Of a DNA stretch of 64,000 bases, positions 28,952 through 38,846 are shown one piece after another. Position numbers and translations under genes: made by a program. The notes below the pieces were generated by a model. It did not search any database and was not told the origin of the DNA. It saw only the letters and a program-made list of their open reading frames with translations. Location of the stretch: assembly GCA_003216915.1 (NCBI GenBank), contig QCIB01000006.1, positions 22,641 through 86,640 of the forward strand. Direction: 5' to 3'. This DNA is from Prochlorococcus sp. AG-402-I23 (GTDB taxonomy: Bacteria > Cyanobacteriota > Cyanobacteriia > PCC-6307 > Cyanobiaceae). Positions within the stretch are counted from its first letter, which is position 1; every line of letters begins with the position of its first letter.

Positions 28952-29734
28952 ATTCCATACAAAGAAATATATTTCTCAAAAGTTGAATTTTTTATTCAAA
29001 ACAAAAAATTTGAGTACTATAAATCACCTATCCTTAGTCAAAATAATTTCAAACATGCATACTTTACGAAGTCAAGCTCTGAGAAATTTCTTCAATTATT
29101 AGGGAATCACTTTAATCAAAATTACATAAATTGTGTTTCCAATCAAATTCACAGTAATGTGATAGTGATTGGATCTCATTCGGAAGAAGGGATTAAGACT
29201 GATGCAGATGGTCTTGTTGGTAATAAATGCAATCAAAACTTATGGGTTTACACAGCTGATTGTATGCCAATATTTTTTGCAGATAAAAGGACAAGAAATG
29301 TAGCAACCTTGCATTGTGGAAGAAAAGGTTTAGAAAAAAAAATAATAAAAAATCTGATTAAAATTTTTGATAATTATGGGACATCTAGAGATAACTTACT
29401 TGTTGCAATAGGACCAGCGATTTCGAAGGAACATTATCTCGTTGATCAAATGACATTCAAAGAATTTTATAGAAAAGCCGAAAACAAAAACATAACTTTC
29501 AATTTGACTAAAGCTGAAAAAGATCTTTACTTTAGTGATTCAAATCACTTCAAAGAGCAAAACTTAAATCAACTTGATCTTAAAAAATCTGCATATAGAC
29601 AACTTTTAAATGAGAACATCCCTAATACAAATATAGATATCTCAAATTTATGCACATACAAATTAAAAAATGAATTTAATTCCTGGAGAAGGAGCAAAAC
29701 ATTCTCTAGACAATGGAATTTTATTTGCACATAG
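28952..29734 (+). CDS. Multicopper polyphenol oxidoreductase (laccase)-domain protein, PgeF/YfiH family, unusual start
   Basis: Family members act on purine nucleosides or edit peptidoglycan precursors. Metal residues lie in NQIHSN, TADCMPIFFAD and TLHCGRKG. The first GTG at 29159 would remove the conserved Gln-x-His segment at about 29144-29152, so the gene must begin earlier. The frame is open from 28922 but offers no ATG, GTG or TTG. ATT at 28952 follows AGGAG (28939-28943) by 8 bp and is the best candidate, giving 260 residues. A sequencing error or frameshift is the alternative. It follows the Tab2-like gene by 22 bp. Confidence 0.75.
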   Translation: MPYKEIYFSKVEFFIQNKKFEYYKSPILSQNNFKHAYFTKSSSEKFLQLLGNHFNQNYINCVSNQIHSNVIVIGSHSEEGIKTDADGLVGNKCNQNLWVYTADCMPIFFADKRTRNVATLHCGRKGLEKKIIKNLIKIFDNYGTSRDNLLVAIGPAISKEHYLVDQMTFKEFYRKAENKNITFNLTKAEKDLYFSDSNHFKEQNLNQLDLKKSAYRQLLNENIPNTNIDISNLCTYKLKNEFNSWRRSKTFSRQWNFICT

Positions 29735-29740
29735 AGATAG

Positions 29741-30091
29741 TTAACTTGGACAAATTTCACTAGTTAAGTCTTTAGTGACTAATAATTCAGTCATCTCCTT
29801 ATTACCTTTAATATTAAAAACTTTTGCTAACAAAATATTCTCTTTGAAACCAAAAGGTTTTATTTTAACTTTGCTTCCCCTTGGGAATTCTCTCTTAAGT
29901 AAATTAGATGCTTCAAGCTCATCATTTTCATTTACATCTACACAAAATAATCCAATAGTTAAATTTCTATTTTGATCCCCCACCAAAATAGTATTGGAAC
30001 TTTTAATTTGAAGAATTTCAGCCGAGTTAACTTCTACAGGATTAAAAGTAATCAAGCAGATTATAATTAAAATTTTTGAAAATTTTTTCAA
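29741..30091 (-). CDS. Secreted SNase-like OB-fold protein (116 aa)
   Basis: A signal peptide (MKKFSKILIIICLITFNPVEVNSA, cut near residue 24) is followed by a domain whose spacing resembles staphylococcal-nuclease proteins: VGDQNRNLTIGLFCVDV, EASNLLKREFPRGSKVKIKP, then LLAKVFNIKGNKEMTELLVTKDL. The usual catalytic Arg and Asp residues are only partly recognisable, so nuclease activity is doubtful. Exported to periplasm or lumen. It converges on the laccase-domain gene (6 bp between stops). Confidence 0.6.
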   Translation of the reverse strand: MKKFSKILIIICLITFNPVEVNSAEILQIKSSNTILVGDQNRNLTIGLFCVDVNENDELEASNLLKREFPRGSKVKIKPFGFKENILLAKVFNIKGNKEMTELLVTKDLTSEICPS

Positions 30092-30130
30092 TTCAGAAAT
30101 ATCTAAGTTTTTGAATTATGTTAAAGAAAA

Positions 30131-30166
30131 TTTTTTAAAAAAGACGAATTTTAAAAAATTAGTCTT
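30131..30166 (-). terminator. Probable intrinsic terminator of ilvB
   Basis: On the minus strand the last ilvB codon (GAC) begins a stem: AAGAC plus TAATTTT on one arm, AAAATTCGTCTT on the other (30141-30166, one mismatch), followed by six T residues. It lies in the gap between ilvB and the SNase-like gene. Confidence 0.6.
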
Positions 30167-31922
30167 CACAATTAACATATCCAACCATTTGAGCATTACT
30201 TTTTCCCGGAGGAACCATTGGATAACAATTTTCACCTCTTCTGACAAGAATATTAATCAAGGCAGGGCCGTCATGATCAAGCGCATTTTTTAATTCATTC
30301 TGTAATTGTTTTCTATCTGAAATTAAGTATCCCTTAACTCCAAAAGATTCAGCAAGTTTTACGAAATCAGGTTCACCACAACTCATATCAGATGAGGAAT
30401 ATCTTTCATCGTAGAAACTTTCCTGCCATTGTCTTACCATCCCTTGCCAGCGATTATTTATAATAATCAATTTCACCTTTAGACCATATTGAGATAAAGT
30501 TCCTAATTCTTGAATATTCATTAAGACACTTGCATCTCCTGCAATACAAATTACATCTGAATTAGGTAAGGCTGCTTTTACTCCAATTGCAGCTGGCAAT
30601 CCAAAACCCATAGTTCCTAAGCCTGCACTACTAATCCATTTTCTTGGAGAATTCCTAAGATATTGAGCAGCCCACATCTGATGTTGTCCTACATCTGTAG
30701 TTACATAAGCATCGGGTGAAAGTTCCCTCACTTTTAAAAGAACCTCCTGAGGATAAATTTCTCCTTCTTTAGGTGGGTCATATAAAGGGTGCTTATTTTT
30801 CCAAAAATCAATTTTTTCTAACCAGTTTTTCGTCTGACAAGTAAATTTGTTATTTAGAGATTGCTCATTAATTTTGAGAACAGCTTTTGAAACATCAGAA
30901 ACAATTGCAACATCTACACGTCTATTTTTATTAACTTCTGCCGGGTCAATATCTATGTGAATTACCTTTGCATTAGGTGCAAAAGTATCTAATTTTCCTG
31001 TCACCCTATCATCGAATCTAGCTCCAATAGCAATTAAAAGATCGCATTCTGTAACAGCGAAATTTGCGTAAGCAGTTCCATGCATTCCTAACATCCCTAA
31101 TGATAAATTGTCTTTTTCATCAAAAACGCCCTTCCCCATTAAGGTTGTGGTAACTGGTATTTGATAATTCTTAGCCAAAGTTTTTATTTCATCATGAGCC
31201 CCTGAAGATATTGCCCCGCCTCCTACGTATAGCAGAGGCCTTTCAGAATCTTCTATTAATTTAATTGCTTTATTGATATCGCAATCATTAATTTCTCCAT
31301 TCCTTTTAAATCCTTTAGGAATAATCTCACCAGGCAAAACTCTTTGGTAATTAAAGAACTCCTGACCTACATCTTTGGGTATATCAATTAAGACAGGGCC
31401 AGGCCTTCCAGATGATGCTATAAAAAAAGCTTCAGAAACTACTTTCGCGATATCTGAAGGATCTCTTATTACCCATGAATGTTTCACTATTGGAAGAGTT
31501 ATCCCAAAAATATCAGTTTCTTGAAAAGCATCTGTCCCTATAGCAGGTCTTGGGACTTGACCTGTAACTACAACTAGGGGGACTGAATCCATCTGCGCAG
31601 TGGCAATTCCAGTTACCAAATTTGTTGCACCTGGGCCTGAGGTCCCAAAACATACTCCTACTTCACCAGTAGACCTTGCATATCCATCAGCCGCATGTGA
31701 ACCACCTTGTTCATGCCTAACCATATAATGCTTTAACCAACCTTCTTGTTCTGCCTTATGAACAGCATCATATATTGGTAGTATGGCTCCTCCAGGATAT
31801 CCAAATATAACTTTTACCCCATGAATTTTTAAAGAATCCATTAGTGCATCTGCACCAGTTATCCAAACTGGATTTTCATGTTTTGGACTACCCTTTGAAA
31901 AGGATCTCGAAGTAAGGGTCAC
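30159..31922 (-). CDS. ilvB: Acetolactate synthase large (catalytic) subunit
   Basis: TPP-dependent enzyme condensing pyruvate to acetolactate (valine/leucine) or with 2-oxobutyrate (isoleucine). The 587 residues show [14 protein letters not shown], catalytic Glu in [18 protein letters not shown], the FAD/CoA-like middle domain, and the TPP motif [12 protein letters not shown] near residue 465. The regulatory small subunit (ilvN) is not in the window. A terminator-like hairpin sits at its stop codon. Confidence 0.97.
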   Translation of the reverse strand: MTLTSRSFSKGSPKHENPVWITGADALMDSLKIHGVKVIFGYPGGAILPIYDAVHKAEQEGWLKHYMVRHEQGGSHAADGYARSTGEVGVCFGTSGPGATNLVTGIATAQMDSVPLVVVTGQVPRPAIGTDAFQETDIFGITLPIVKHSWVIRDPSDIAKVVSEAFFIASSGRPGPVLIDIPKDVGQEFFNYQRVLPGEIIPKGFKRNGEINDCDINKAIKLIEDSERPLLYVGGGAISSGAHDEIKTLAKNYQIPVTTTLMGKGVFDEKDNLSLGMLGMHGTAYANFAVTECDLLIAIGARFDDRVTGKLDTFAPNAKVIHIDIDPAEVNKNRRVDVAIVSDVSKAVLKINEQSLNNKFTCQTKNWLEKIDFWKNKHPLYDPPKEGEIYPQEVLLKVRELSPDAYVTTDVGQHQMWAAQYLRNSPRKWISSAGLGTMGFGLPAAIGVKAALPNSDVICIAGDASVLMNIQELGTLSQYGLKVKLIIINNRWQGMVRQWQESFYDERYSSSDMSCGEPDFVKLAESFGVKGYLISDRKQLQNELKNALDHDGPALINILVRRGENCYPMVPPGKSNAQMVGYVNCED

Positions 31923-32058
31923 TAAAGAAATTCAATATTTAATATAAATAGTAAACTTAATTAAATACTTTTGCCTCATTTAGAAATGTAATGTCAGAAA
32001 TGTATTCAAAAAAATCTTTCAATAAATTTAAGATTTTCAAATAAATTTCACTTGTTCT

Positions 32059-33234
32059 TTATAAAATGCCTAATTTATGTAGAGGTCCAGAGCCTGAAAT
32101 AAGTTCAATAAAAAGTACAAGAAAAATAATCATTGCAACCCTTCCGTTCCAAACTTCTGAACTATTATTCCAACCCCATTGCCACTTCTCTTGGGGATAA
32201 AGTTTAACTTTTTCAGGCAACTGAGAGGCCTCCTCTATATTAACAAGAGGGCCTTCCAAGCAGGAAATCACTAGATCACTAAGGCCTTCAATAAAAGTAG
32301 GATGAGTATTTAAAGCCTTAACTCTTCGAAAGTTTTTAATACCAGCCTTTTCAGCAATTTCTTTATATTCAATATCAATTTCTTGCAATGTTTCGATATG
32401 CTCTCCAACGAAACTTATAGGAACCACAATCAGATCATTAACATTTGACCTTCCAAGATCAGCTAACACTTCTTCTGTATAAGGCTTCAACCATTCAACA
32501 GGACCAACTCTACTTTGATAAGAAAGTGTATAAGGGTTACTATGCCCTAAACATTTTTCCAGCTCATTTATAATTAACAAAGAACAATCTTCAATTTGTT
32601 GTTTATAAGGGTCTCCAGCTTCTTCTACGTAACTCTTAGGGACTCCATGAGCAGTAAAAAATATATGGGCTTTTGAAGGTGATTCACAAATTGAAATTTG
32701 TTCAGAAATTAATTCGACCATAGACCTTAAATAACCTGATTGACTGAACCAACTCCTTACACATCTCATTGGAACCTTCTTAAATTCATCATCAGAATCT
32801 CGCAATTTTTTTAATTCCCTAAAGCTCGAACCACTAGTACTTATCGAAAAATGTGGATACAAGGGTATTACAACAACTTGATCTATGCCATCTGCTTTCA
32901 TATCAGCAATTGCTGATTCGGTAAAAGGATGCCAATACCTCATAGCAATATAGGTAGTAGCATTAAACCCTTTGTCCCTTAATTTAGATTGTAATTCTCT
33001 TGCTTGTTGTTCAGTTATCCTTCTGATAGGTGAACCTCCACCTATAGAAAGGTAGGCCTGTTGTGAAGTAGTACTCCTAAGCGTACTAATTAACCAAGCT
33101 AGGGGCTTTTGAAAAACGGGGAATGGAGTTCTGATTATTTCTGGATCAGAAAAGAGATTGTATAAAAATGGGCCTACATCAGTAATGCGTTCAGGCCCTC
33201 CTAAATTCATTAGTAAGACGCCTATTTTATCCAT
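32059..33234 (-). CDS. hemH: Ferrochelatase with C-terminal light-harvesting-like (CAB) helix
   Basis: Inserts Fe2+ into protoporphyrin IX, the last step of heme synthesis. The 391 residues are longer than non-photosynthetic ferrochelatases (about 320). Catalytic His and Glu lie in [18 protein letters not shown] and [17 protein letters not shown]. After a linker, the tail [20 protein letters not shown] is a chlorophyll-binding CAB-type transmembrane helix, as in cyanobacterial and plastid type II enzymes, tethering it to the thylakoid. It is divergent from the recombinase gene. Confidence 0.96.
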   Translation of the reverse strand: MDKIGVLLMNLGGPERITDVGPFLYNLFSDPEIIRTPFPVFQKPLAWLISTLRSTTSQQAYLSIGGGSPIRRITEQQARELQSKLRDKGFNATTYIAMRYWHPFTESAIADMKADGIDQVVVIPLYPHFSISTSGSSFRELKKLRDSDDEFKKVPMRCVRSWFSQSGYLRSMVELISEQISICESPSKAHIFFTAHGVPKSYVEEAGDPYKQQIEDCSLLIINELEKCLGHSNPYTLSYQSRVGPVEWLKPYTEEVLADLGRSNVNDLIVVPISFVGEHIETLQEIDIEYKEIAEKAGIKNFRRVKALNTHPTFIEGLSDLVISCLEGPLVNIEEASQLPEKVKLYPQEKWQWGWNNSSEVWNGRVAMIIFLVLFIELISGSGPLHKLGIL

Positions 33235-33299
33235 TTAAAATTTATGGAGATTGAAAATCAACATTTAAAACGTCATTATATGGTCAATTATATAATTAA

Positions 33300-34460
33300 A
33301 TGAACGTAATTCAGGAAATTAATAATGTCAATGATAAATTTGCTACTCAAGGCAGCAAGCTTAAAATTGAGAAAAGAGGAGAGAAATTAAATATCCGTGG
33401 TTCACTACCCTCTAAAGAAAATAAAAATAACTTTAAAATTCAAAGAATATCTCTTGGTTTAAAGGCTGATATTTCTGGATTAGAGGAGGCCAAAAAAAAA
33501 TTACAATTAATCAATTTGCAATTGGAATTGAATCAATTTGATTGGATTAATTGGATAGGCAAACCTTATAAAAAGGAAATAAAAGATGGTTTTGAATTCC
33601 CCAATAGATTAAATCAATTTGAGGAATTTTTTTTTAAAGAAAATAAAAGTGATTTTCTAACCAGCACTAGAAAAACTACTTGGAGAAGTTCTTACAAACC
33701 ATATATGAAAAGAATCCTAAATATTTACAATGATTATGAGAATGAAGCTTTAGAAAAAATATTTCAAAAAACACTTGAAAGTTATAAGGAAGGTACTAGA
33801 AGTAGGAAACAATGTGCTACTTCTTTAAATGTTTTAGCTAAGTTTTTGGACATTAAACTACCAGAAGATTGGAAGTTAAATTCTAGAGGATATGGTTTGA
33901 ACAAAGCAGGATTTAGGGATCTCCCTAAAGACGAGTTAATAGAAAAACTGTGGGAGACGATACCAAACAAGTCTTGGAAATTTGTTTTTGGTTTGATGGC
34001 TACATATGGATTGAGGAATCATGAAGTATTTTTTTGTGATTTAAGTTCTCTTACTAATTTTGGGGACAAAATTATTAGAGTTTTACCTACCACTAAAACT
34101 GGGGAACATCAAGTTTGGCCATTTCATCCTGAATGGGTGGAAAAGTTCGAATTATCAAAACTTGGTGAGAATCCAGAACTTCTTCCAAATATCAATAGAG
34201 ACCTTAAAATTACAACCTTACAAAATATTGGGAAAAAAATTACAGATCAGTTTAAGCGTTACTCTTTACAAATAAAACCTTATGATCTACGGCATGCTTG
34301 GGCAGTAAGAACAATTTTTTATGATTTACCTGATACTGTGGCTGCCAGAATGATGGGACATTCGGTTAGCTTACATACTGAAACTTATCACCACTGGATT
34401 ACTAAAAGAGATCAACAACAGGCCGTAAATAATGCACTCTTAAAAGTTAAAAGATTATAA
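33300..34460 (+). CDS. Tyrosine recombinase / integrase-like protein
   Basis: 386 residues, apparently intact. The catalytic domain shows Arg239 (YGLRNHEVF), Lys266 (TTKTGEH), Arg331 (PYDLRHAWAVR), His354 (MMGHSVSLH) and nucleophile Tyr363 (TETYHHW). The first His of the usual H-x-x-R box is Tyr328. The lysine-rich first 110 residues would give arm/core DNA binding. There is no phage gene, tRNA or obvious attachment repeat beside it; neighbours are hemH and cobO. Its base composition matches the surroundings, so it may be a resident recombinase rather than a recent insertion. Confidence 0.85.
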   Translation: MNVIQEINNVNDKFATQGSKLKIEKRGEKLNIRGSLPSKENKNNFKIQRISLGLKADISGLEEAKKKLQLINLQLELNQFDWINWIGKPYKKEIKDGFEFPNRLNQFEEFFFKENKSDFLTSTRKTTWRSSYKPYMKRILNIYNDYENEALEKIFQKTLESYKEGTRSRKQCATSLNVLAKFLDIKLPEDWKLNSRGYGLNKAGFRDLPKDELIEKLWETIPNKSWKFVFGLMATYGLRNHEVFFCDLSSLTNFGDKIIRVLPTTKTGEHQVWPFHPEWVEKFELSKLGENPELLPNINRDLKITTLQNIGKKITDQFKRYSLQIKPYDLRHAWAVRTIFYDLPDTVAARMMGHSVSLHTETYHHWITKRDQQQAVNNALLKVKRL

Positions 34461-34502
34461 ACATTTAAAGATTTATAATAATAAAATAAAAATAAGGGTC
34501 AT

Positions 34503-35195
34503 ATGCAAGAAAAACCTTCATCTTCCGAGAAAATATTTAACCTCGATAATCAAGCAAATCAACTTGGAATGGGAGGTAAAATATCACCAGATAGCGATGA
34601 AAGCTCATATAAAAAAAGAATGCAGCAAAGAAAAGATATTCAAGCCGAAAGACTACAAATTAGAAAAACAAAAAAAGGATTATTGATTGTTTTCACAGGA
34701 AAAGGTAAGGGCAAGACAACTGCATCTTTAGGTATGGCTTTAAGGACGATAGGGCATGGTTATAAAGTAGCAATAATTCAATTTATCAAAGGAGGCTGGA
34801 CCACTGGAGAAGAAAAAGCACTTAAGAACTTTTCTTCAAACCTATCTTGGCATTCATTAGGAGAGGGATTCACTTGGGAAACACAAGACAGAATAAGAGA
34901 TGAAAAATTAGTTCAAGAGGCTTGGCAATTAGCCAAAAAATACATACAAAACGAATCTTATAAACTTATCATTCTTGATGAAATTAATATTGCGACAAAA
35001 CTTGGTTATCTTGCACCCGAAGAAATAATTTCTTTTTTAAAAAGCTTAAATAATAGAAAAAATCATATTGTTTTAACTGGAAGGGGAGCATCTGATTCAA
35101 TTATCAATTACGCTGATCTAGTTACAGAAATGAAACTTATAAGACATCCATTTAAAGAGCAAGGAATAAAAGCACAAAAGTGTGTTGAATTTTAG
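34503..35195 (+). CDS. cobO: Cob(I)alamin adenosyltransferase (CobO/BtuR type)
   Basis: Adenosylates corrinoids with ATP in cobalamin synthesis and salvage. In the 230-residue protein the P-loop FTGKGKGKTTASLGMALR is near residues 63-80, and IIQFIKGGWTTGEEKAL, LIILDEINIATKLGYL and VLTGRGAS are family landmarks. The first 55 residues are a charged extension. No B12 riboswitch is visible in the short upstream gap. cobK at 51423-52220 is a further cobalamin gene in the window. Confidence 0.95.
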   Translation: MQEKPSSSEKIFNLDNQANQLGMGGKISPDSDESSYKKRMQQRKDIQAERLQIRKTKKGLLIVFTGKGKGKTTASLGMALRTIGHGYKVAIIQFIKGGWTTGEEKALKNFSSNLSWHSLGEGFTWETQDRIRDEKLVQEAWQLAKKYIQNESYKLIILDEINIATKLGYLAPEEIISFLKSLNNRKNHIVLTGRGASDSIINYADLVTEMKLIRHPFKEQGIKAQKCVEF

Positions 35196-35323
35196 TTGAA
35201 GTAAATTATAATTTAAAATTTTCTTTAACCAGGTTTAGAAATGTTTAAAGAAGCAAGCAATATCAGAACAAAAAATAAATTTGGTGCATTTACTTGCTAA
35301 GGTCTTAAAAGTACAATTATTGA

Positions 35324-36028
35324 ATGACTTACAAAAGAGTTCTCTTAAAACTTAGTGGTGAAGCACTAATGGGTGAAAAACCTTATGGTATTGATCCTGC
35401 TATAGTTCAGTCAATTGCAGAGGATGTTTCAAAAGTAGTCGAAAATAATGTGCAACTTGCAATAGTTGTTGGGGGCGGGAATATTTTTAGGGGGCTCAAA
35501 GGGTCTGCAGATGGCATGGATAGAGCGACAGCTGATTATGTTGGGATGCTCGCAACAGTAATGAATGCTATTTCACTTCAAGATGGTTTAGAAAGAGTAG
35601 GAGTTGCGACCAGAGTTCAAACTGCAATAGAAATGCAGGAAATTGCAGAACCCTATATCAGAAGAAGAGCCATGAGACACCTCGAAAAAGGGAGAGTTGT
35701 GGTCTTCGGAGGTGGATGCGGAAATCCATTTTTCACAACTGACACTACAGCGGCTCTGAGGGCAGCGGAGATAAATGCTGAAGTTGTTATGAAGGCGACC
35801 AAAGTTGATGGAGTATATAATTGTGATCCTAATAAATTTAAAGATGCAAAAAAATATGCCTCTCTTAGTTATCAGCAAGTTCTTAGCGATGAAATCGCAG
35901 TAATGGATAGTACTGCAATTGCACTATGCAAAGATAACAATATCCCTATCATGGTATTTGATATATTCAAAAAAGGGAACATTTCTAAAGCTGTTGCTGG
36001 GGATCCTATAGGTTCATTAATTAGTTAA
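35324..36028 (+). CDS. pyrH: UMP kinase
   Basis: Phosphorylates UMP to UDP in pyrimidine synthesis. The 234-residue amino-acid-kinase-fold protein begins [17 protein letters not shown], with [24 protein letters not shown] and [20 protein letters not shown]. It is followed by frr after 23 bp, an arrangement common in bacteria. Confidence 0.97.
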   Translation: MTYKRVLLKLSGEALMGEKPYGIDPAIVQSIAEDVSKVVENNVQLAIVVGGGNIFRGLKGSADGMDRATADYVGMLATVMNAISLQDGLERVGVATRVQTAIEMQEIAEPYIRRRAMRHLEKGRVVVFGGGCGNPFFTTDTTAALRAAEINAEVVMKATKVDGVYNCDPNKFKDAKKYASLSYQQVLSDEIAVMDSTAIALCKDNNIPIMVFDIFKKGNISKAVAGDPIGSLIS

Positions 36029-36051
36029 AGCTTATTTAAATTTTTTTTATT

Positions 36052-36600
36052 ATGAAAGAACAAGAAATTCAAGAAAATATGAATAAAAGTATTGAAGCCA
36101 CACAAAGAAACTTTAATACAATTAGGACAGGCAGAGCTAATGCTTCATTGCTAGATAGAGTAAGTGTTGAGTATTACGGAGCAGAAACACCAATTAAATC
36201 ACTTGCTACAATAAGCACTGTTGATTCACAAACAATATCAATACAACCGTTTGATATTTCATGTTTACAAGCGATTGAGAAATCTATTTCTATGAGTGAT
36301 TTAGGTATTACTCCAAATAATGATGGTAAAGTAATAAGAATAAATGTTCCTCCTTTAACAGAAGAAAGAAGAAAAGAATTCTGTAAATTAGCCTCTAAAT
36401 ATGCAGAGGAAGGAAAAGTAGCTTTGAGAAATATAAGAAGAGATGCTGTTGATAAAGAAAAAAAAGACGAAAAAGATAGTCTCATTTCTATTGACGAATC
36501 GAGAGATAATCAGTCTGAGATTCAGAAAATAACTGATAAATATATTGCCTTGATAGAAACTAAATTGTCTGAAAAAGAAAAGGAAATTCTAAAAGTTTGA
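36052..36600 (+). CDS. frr: Ribosome recycling factor
   Basis: Splits post-termination ribosomes together with EF-G. It has the normal length of 182 residues, with [35 protein letters not shown] and the C-terminal [16 protein letters not shown] hinge region. Its TGA stop overlaps the TTG start of the next gene, indicating coupled translation. Confidence 0.97.
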   Translation: MKEQEIQENMNKSIEATQRNFNTIRTGRANASLLDRVSVEYYGAETPIKSLATISTVDSQTISIQPFDISCLQAIEKSISMSDLGITPNNDGKVIRINVPPLTEERRKEFCKLASKYAEEGKVALRNIRRDAVDKEKKDEKDSLISIDESRDNQSEIQKITDKYIALIETKLSEKEKEILKV

Positions 36601-37730
36601 TAGGATTTGATGTCGTAATAATTGGTGGAGGTTTATCAGGATCTTCCACCGCTCTTAACCTATCAAAGAAAGGATATTCAGTTTTAATTATCGAAAAAGA
36701 AAAATCCCAAGATTACAAACCATGTGCAGGCGGGATGGCATCTTCAATGCAAAGATTTCTTCCTTTAGATATAAAAGATTCCATAGAATCAAAAATTAAG
36801 AATGTTGAATTCAGATGGAAGGCTTCAGATAATGTAACTGCTGATCTGACTGGTGAATCCCCATTTTGGATTATTAAAAGAGAGAAGCTTGATCAATTAT
36901 TACTTGATGAGTCCTTGAGTAATGGAGCTCAGATAATGAGACAGTTATTGATAGAAAAAATCATAAAAAAAAATGATAAATGGGAAATTATTTGCAATAA
37001 CAAAATAAAATATATTACAGAATTTCTTGTGATTGCAGATGGGTCCCAATCGAAATGGGCGGGTTATTTCAATTTAGGGCCAAGAAAACCGAAATTTGCG
37101 AACACACTCTCATTAAGATTGAAAGGGTTAGGTGAAATACCTAGAGATGCAGTTAGATTTGAGTTTGGATTTATAAAATATGGTTTTGCATGGGCATTCC
37201 CCCTAAGAGAAAGCTTAAATATTGGTCTAGGTACTTTTATAAATAATGGTCTCCTAGAAAATCAGGCTATAAATAAACAAGTAATCAGAAGCTTCGGTTT
37301 TGATGATTTTCCTCATAAAACAATTAGCAAGAAACTGAGAATATGGAATGGCTTCCACTCAATTAATGGTGACAAAGTTTTAGCGGTTGGAGATGCAGCA
37401 TCTCTATGTGATCCATTTTTAGCTGAAGGAATTAGACCATCTTTAATTAGCAGTTTTTATGCAGCAGAATGTATAGATCAGTACCTATCAGGAAAAGCAG
37501 ATGATTTAAATCTTTATACAAAAAAAATAAATAACATTTGGGGGAAATCAATGGCTTGGGGGAGGAGAATAGCCCAGGTATTTTATAGATTTCCTAGAAC
37601 TGGATACCAATTAGGTGTCAAAAGAAAAACAGCACCTAAACGTATTGCTCAAATATTATCAGGAGAAATGAGTTATGAAGATATTGCAAAAAGAGTTATA
37701 AAGAGACTTTTAACAAAAAGTGGGACTTAA
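36597..37730 (+). CDS. Geranylgeranyl reductase-family FAD-dependent oxidoreductase
   Basis: 377-residue flavoprotein with the FAD motif [31 protein letters not shown] at its N-terminus, CAGGMASS, and the second FAD motif [22 protein letters not shown] near residue 265. It is of the same superfamily as ChlP but shorter, so probably reduces some other isoprenoid chain or lipid. The start is TTG at 36597, overlapping the frr stop; no ATG upstream fits. It converges on transaldolase with a 24-bp gap. Confidence 0.85.
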   Translation: MIGFDVVIIGGGLSGSSTALNLSKKGYSVLIIEKEKSQDYKPCAGGMASSMQRFLPLDIKDSIESKIKNVEFRWKASDNVTADLTGESPFWIIKREKLDQLLLDESLSNGAQIMRQLLIEKIIKKNDKWEIICNNKIKYITEFLVIADGSQSKWAGYFNLGPRKPKFANTLSLRLKGLGEIPRDAVRFEFGFIKYGFAWAFPLRESLNIGLGTFINNGLLENQAINKQVIRSFGFDDFPHKTISKKLRIWNGFHSINGDKVLAVGDAASLCDPFLAEGIRPSLISSFYAAECIDQYLSGKADDLNLYTKKINNIWGKSMAWGRRIAQVFYRFPRTGYQLGVKRKTAPKRIAQILSGEMSYEDIAKRVIKRLLTKSGT

Positions 37731-37754
37731 TTCTTTTTCAATTAAAACTTAAAT

Positions 37755-38756
37755 TTAGTTAGCAGAAATCAATTTATGATTTTTAATTTCCGAATATCTC
37801 TTAAGTAGCAGCTCTTCCAATTCTTCTATAGCCTTACTGAATCCAGTGATACCTTCACTAAGCTTTTCACTTGCCATTTGATCTTCTAACATTCTTAATC
37901 TGAAATCTTTTTCTTCAAATTCGTAGTTAATAGAATGATTTATTTGGGTACTTAGATCTAATTTTCTAACTAACTCTCCTTTCTCTTTTTTTAGTTCCTC
38001 TAGAAATTTTGGTGCAATTGTTAAAAGATCGCAACCTGCTAATTCTTTTATTTCATCAAGATTTCTAAAACTCGCTCCCATTACTTCTGTCTTGAATCCC
38101 TTTTCTTTAAAGTACTTGTATATTTGTGTAACCGAAATAACACCAGGGTCTTCAGCGCCAACAAAACTAGTTTTACCAGTTTTTGCTTTATGCCAATCCA
38201 ATATACGGCCAACGAACGGAGAAATTAGAGTTATCTTTGCATTGGCACAAGTTACCGCTTGGCAGAAGTTAAAAAGTAAAGTTAAATTGCATCTAATACC
38301 CTCTTTTTCCAAAATTTCAGCTGCCTTAATTCCCTCCCAAGTTGCAGCAATCTTAATCAAAATTCTTTCCTTTTCAATTCCAAAATTTTTGTAAAGATTG
38401 ATCAATTTTCTCGCTTTTTCTAACGTAGCTTCAGTATCAAAGCTAAGTCTTGCATCAACTTCTGTAGATACTCGCCCTGAAATAATTTTCAATATTTCTT
38501 TTCCAAAAAATACTGAAACTTGGTCAACAGTTTCTTTAATTAATTCAATTTCGGAGAATCCTTTGGGCAATGCATTTTCTGAACTTTCTAAAGCTTTATC
38601 AATTAATTTCACATAATCGGGATTCTTAGCAGCAGCCAGTATTAGCGATGGATTGGTGGTGGCATCTCTTGGTTGAAATTTTTTTATCGAATCTAAATCT
38701 CCAGTATCAGCGACAACAACGGTCATTGCGGACAATTGTTCTAAAATTGATTTCAT
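37755..38756 (-). CDS. tal: Transaldolase
   Basis: Pentose phosphate pathway enzyme moving a dihydroxyacetone unit between sugar phosphates. Starting at ATG 38756 ([21 protein letters not shown]) it has 333 residues, the family length; an ATG 24 bp earlier is open but adds an odd tail. Motifs [13 protein letters not shown] and [20 protein letters not shown] (Schiff-base Lys) are present, followed by [17 protein letters not shown]. In marine picocyanobacteria and their phages, transaldolase supports NADPH production in the dark. Confidence 0.95.
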   Translation of the reverse strand: MKSILEQLSAMTVVVADTGDLDSIKKFQPRDATTNPSLILAAAKNPDYVKLIDKALESSENALPKGFSEIELIKETVDQVSVFFGKEILKIISGRVSTEVDARLSFDTEATLEKARKLINLYKNFGIEKERILIKIAATWEGIKAAEILEKEGIRCNLTLLFNFCQAVTCANAKITLISPFVGRILDWHKAKTGKTSFVGAEDPGVISVTQIYKYFKEKGFKTEVMGASFRNLDEIKELAGCDLLTIAPKFLEELKKEKGELVRKLDLSTQINHSINYEFEEKDFRLRMLEDQMASEKLSEGITGFSKAIEELEELLLKRYSEIKNHKLISAN

Positions 38757-38846
38757 GTCTAGATAATCATACATATACACAAACTAGCTTTAATTCCTGA
38801 TGAAATCATCAGATAGTGAATTAAATATTTATAAAATTGGAAAATT

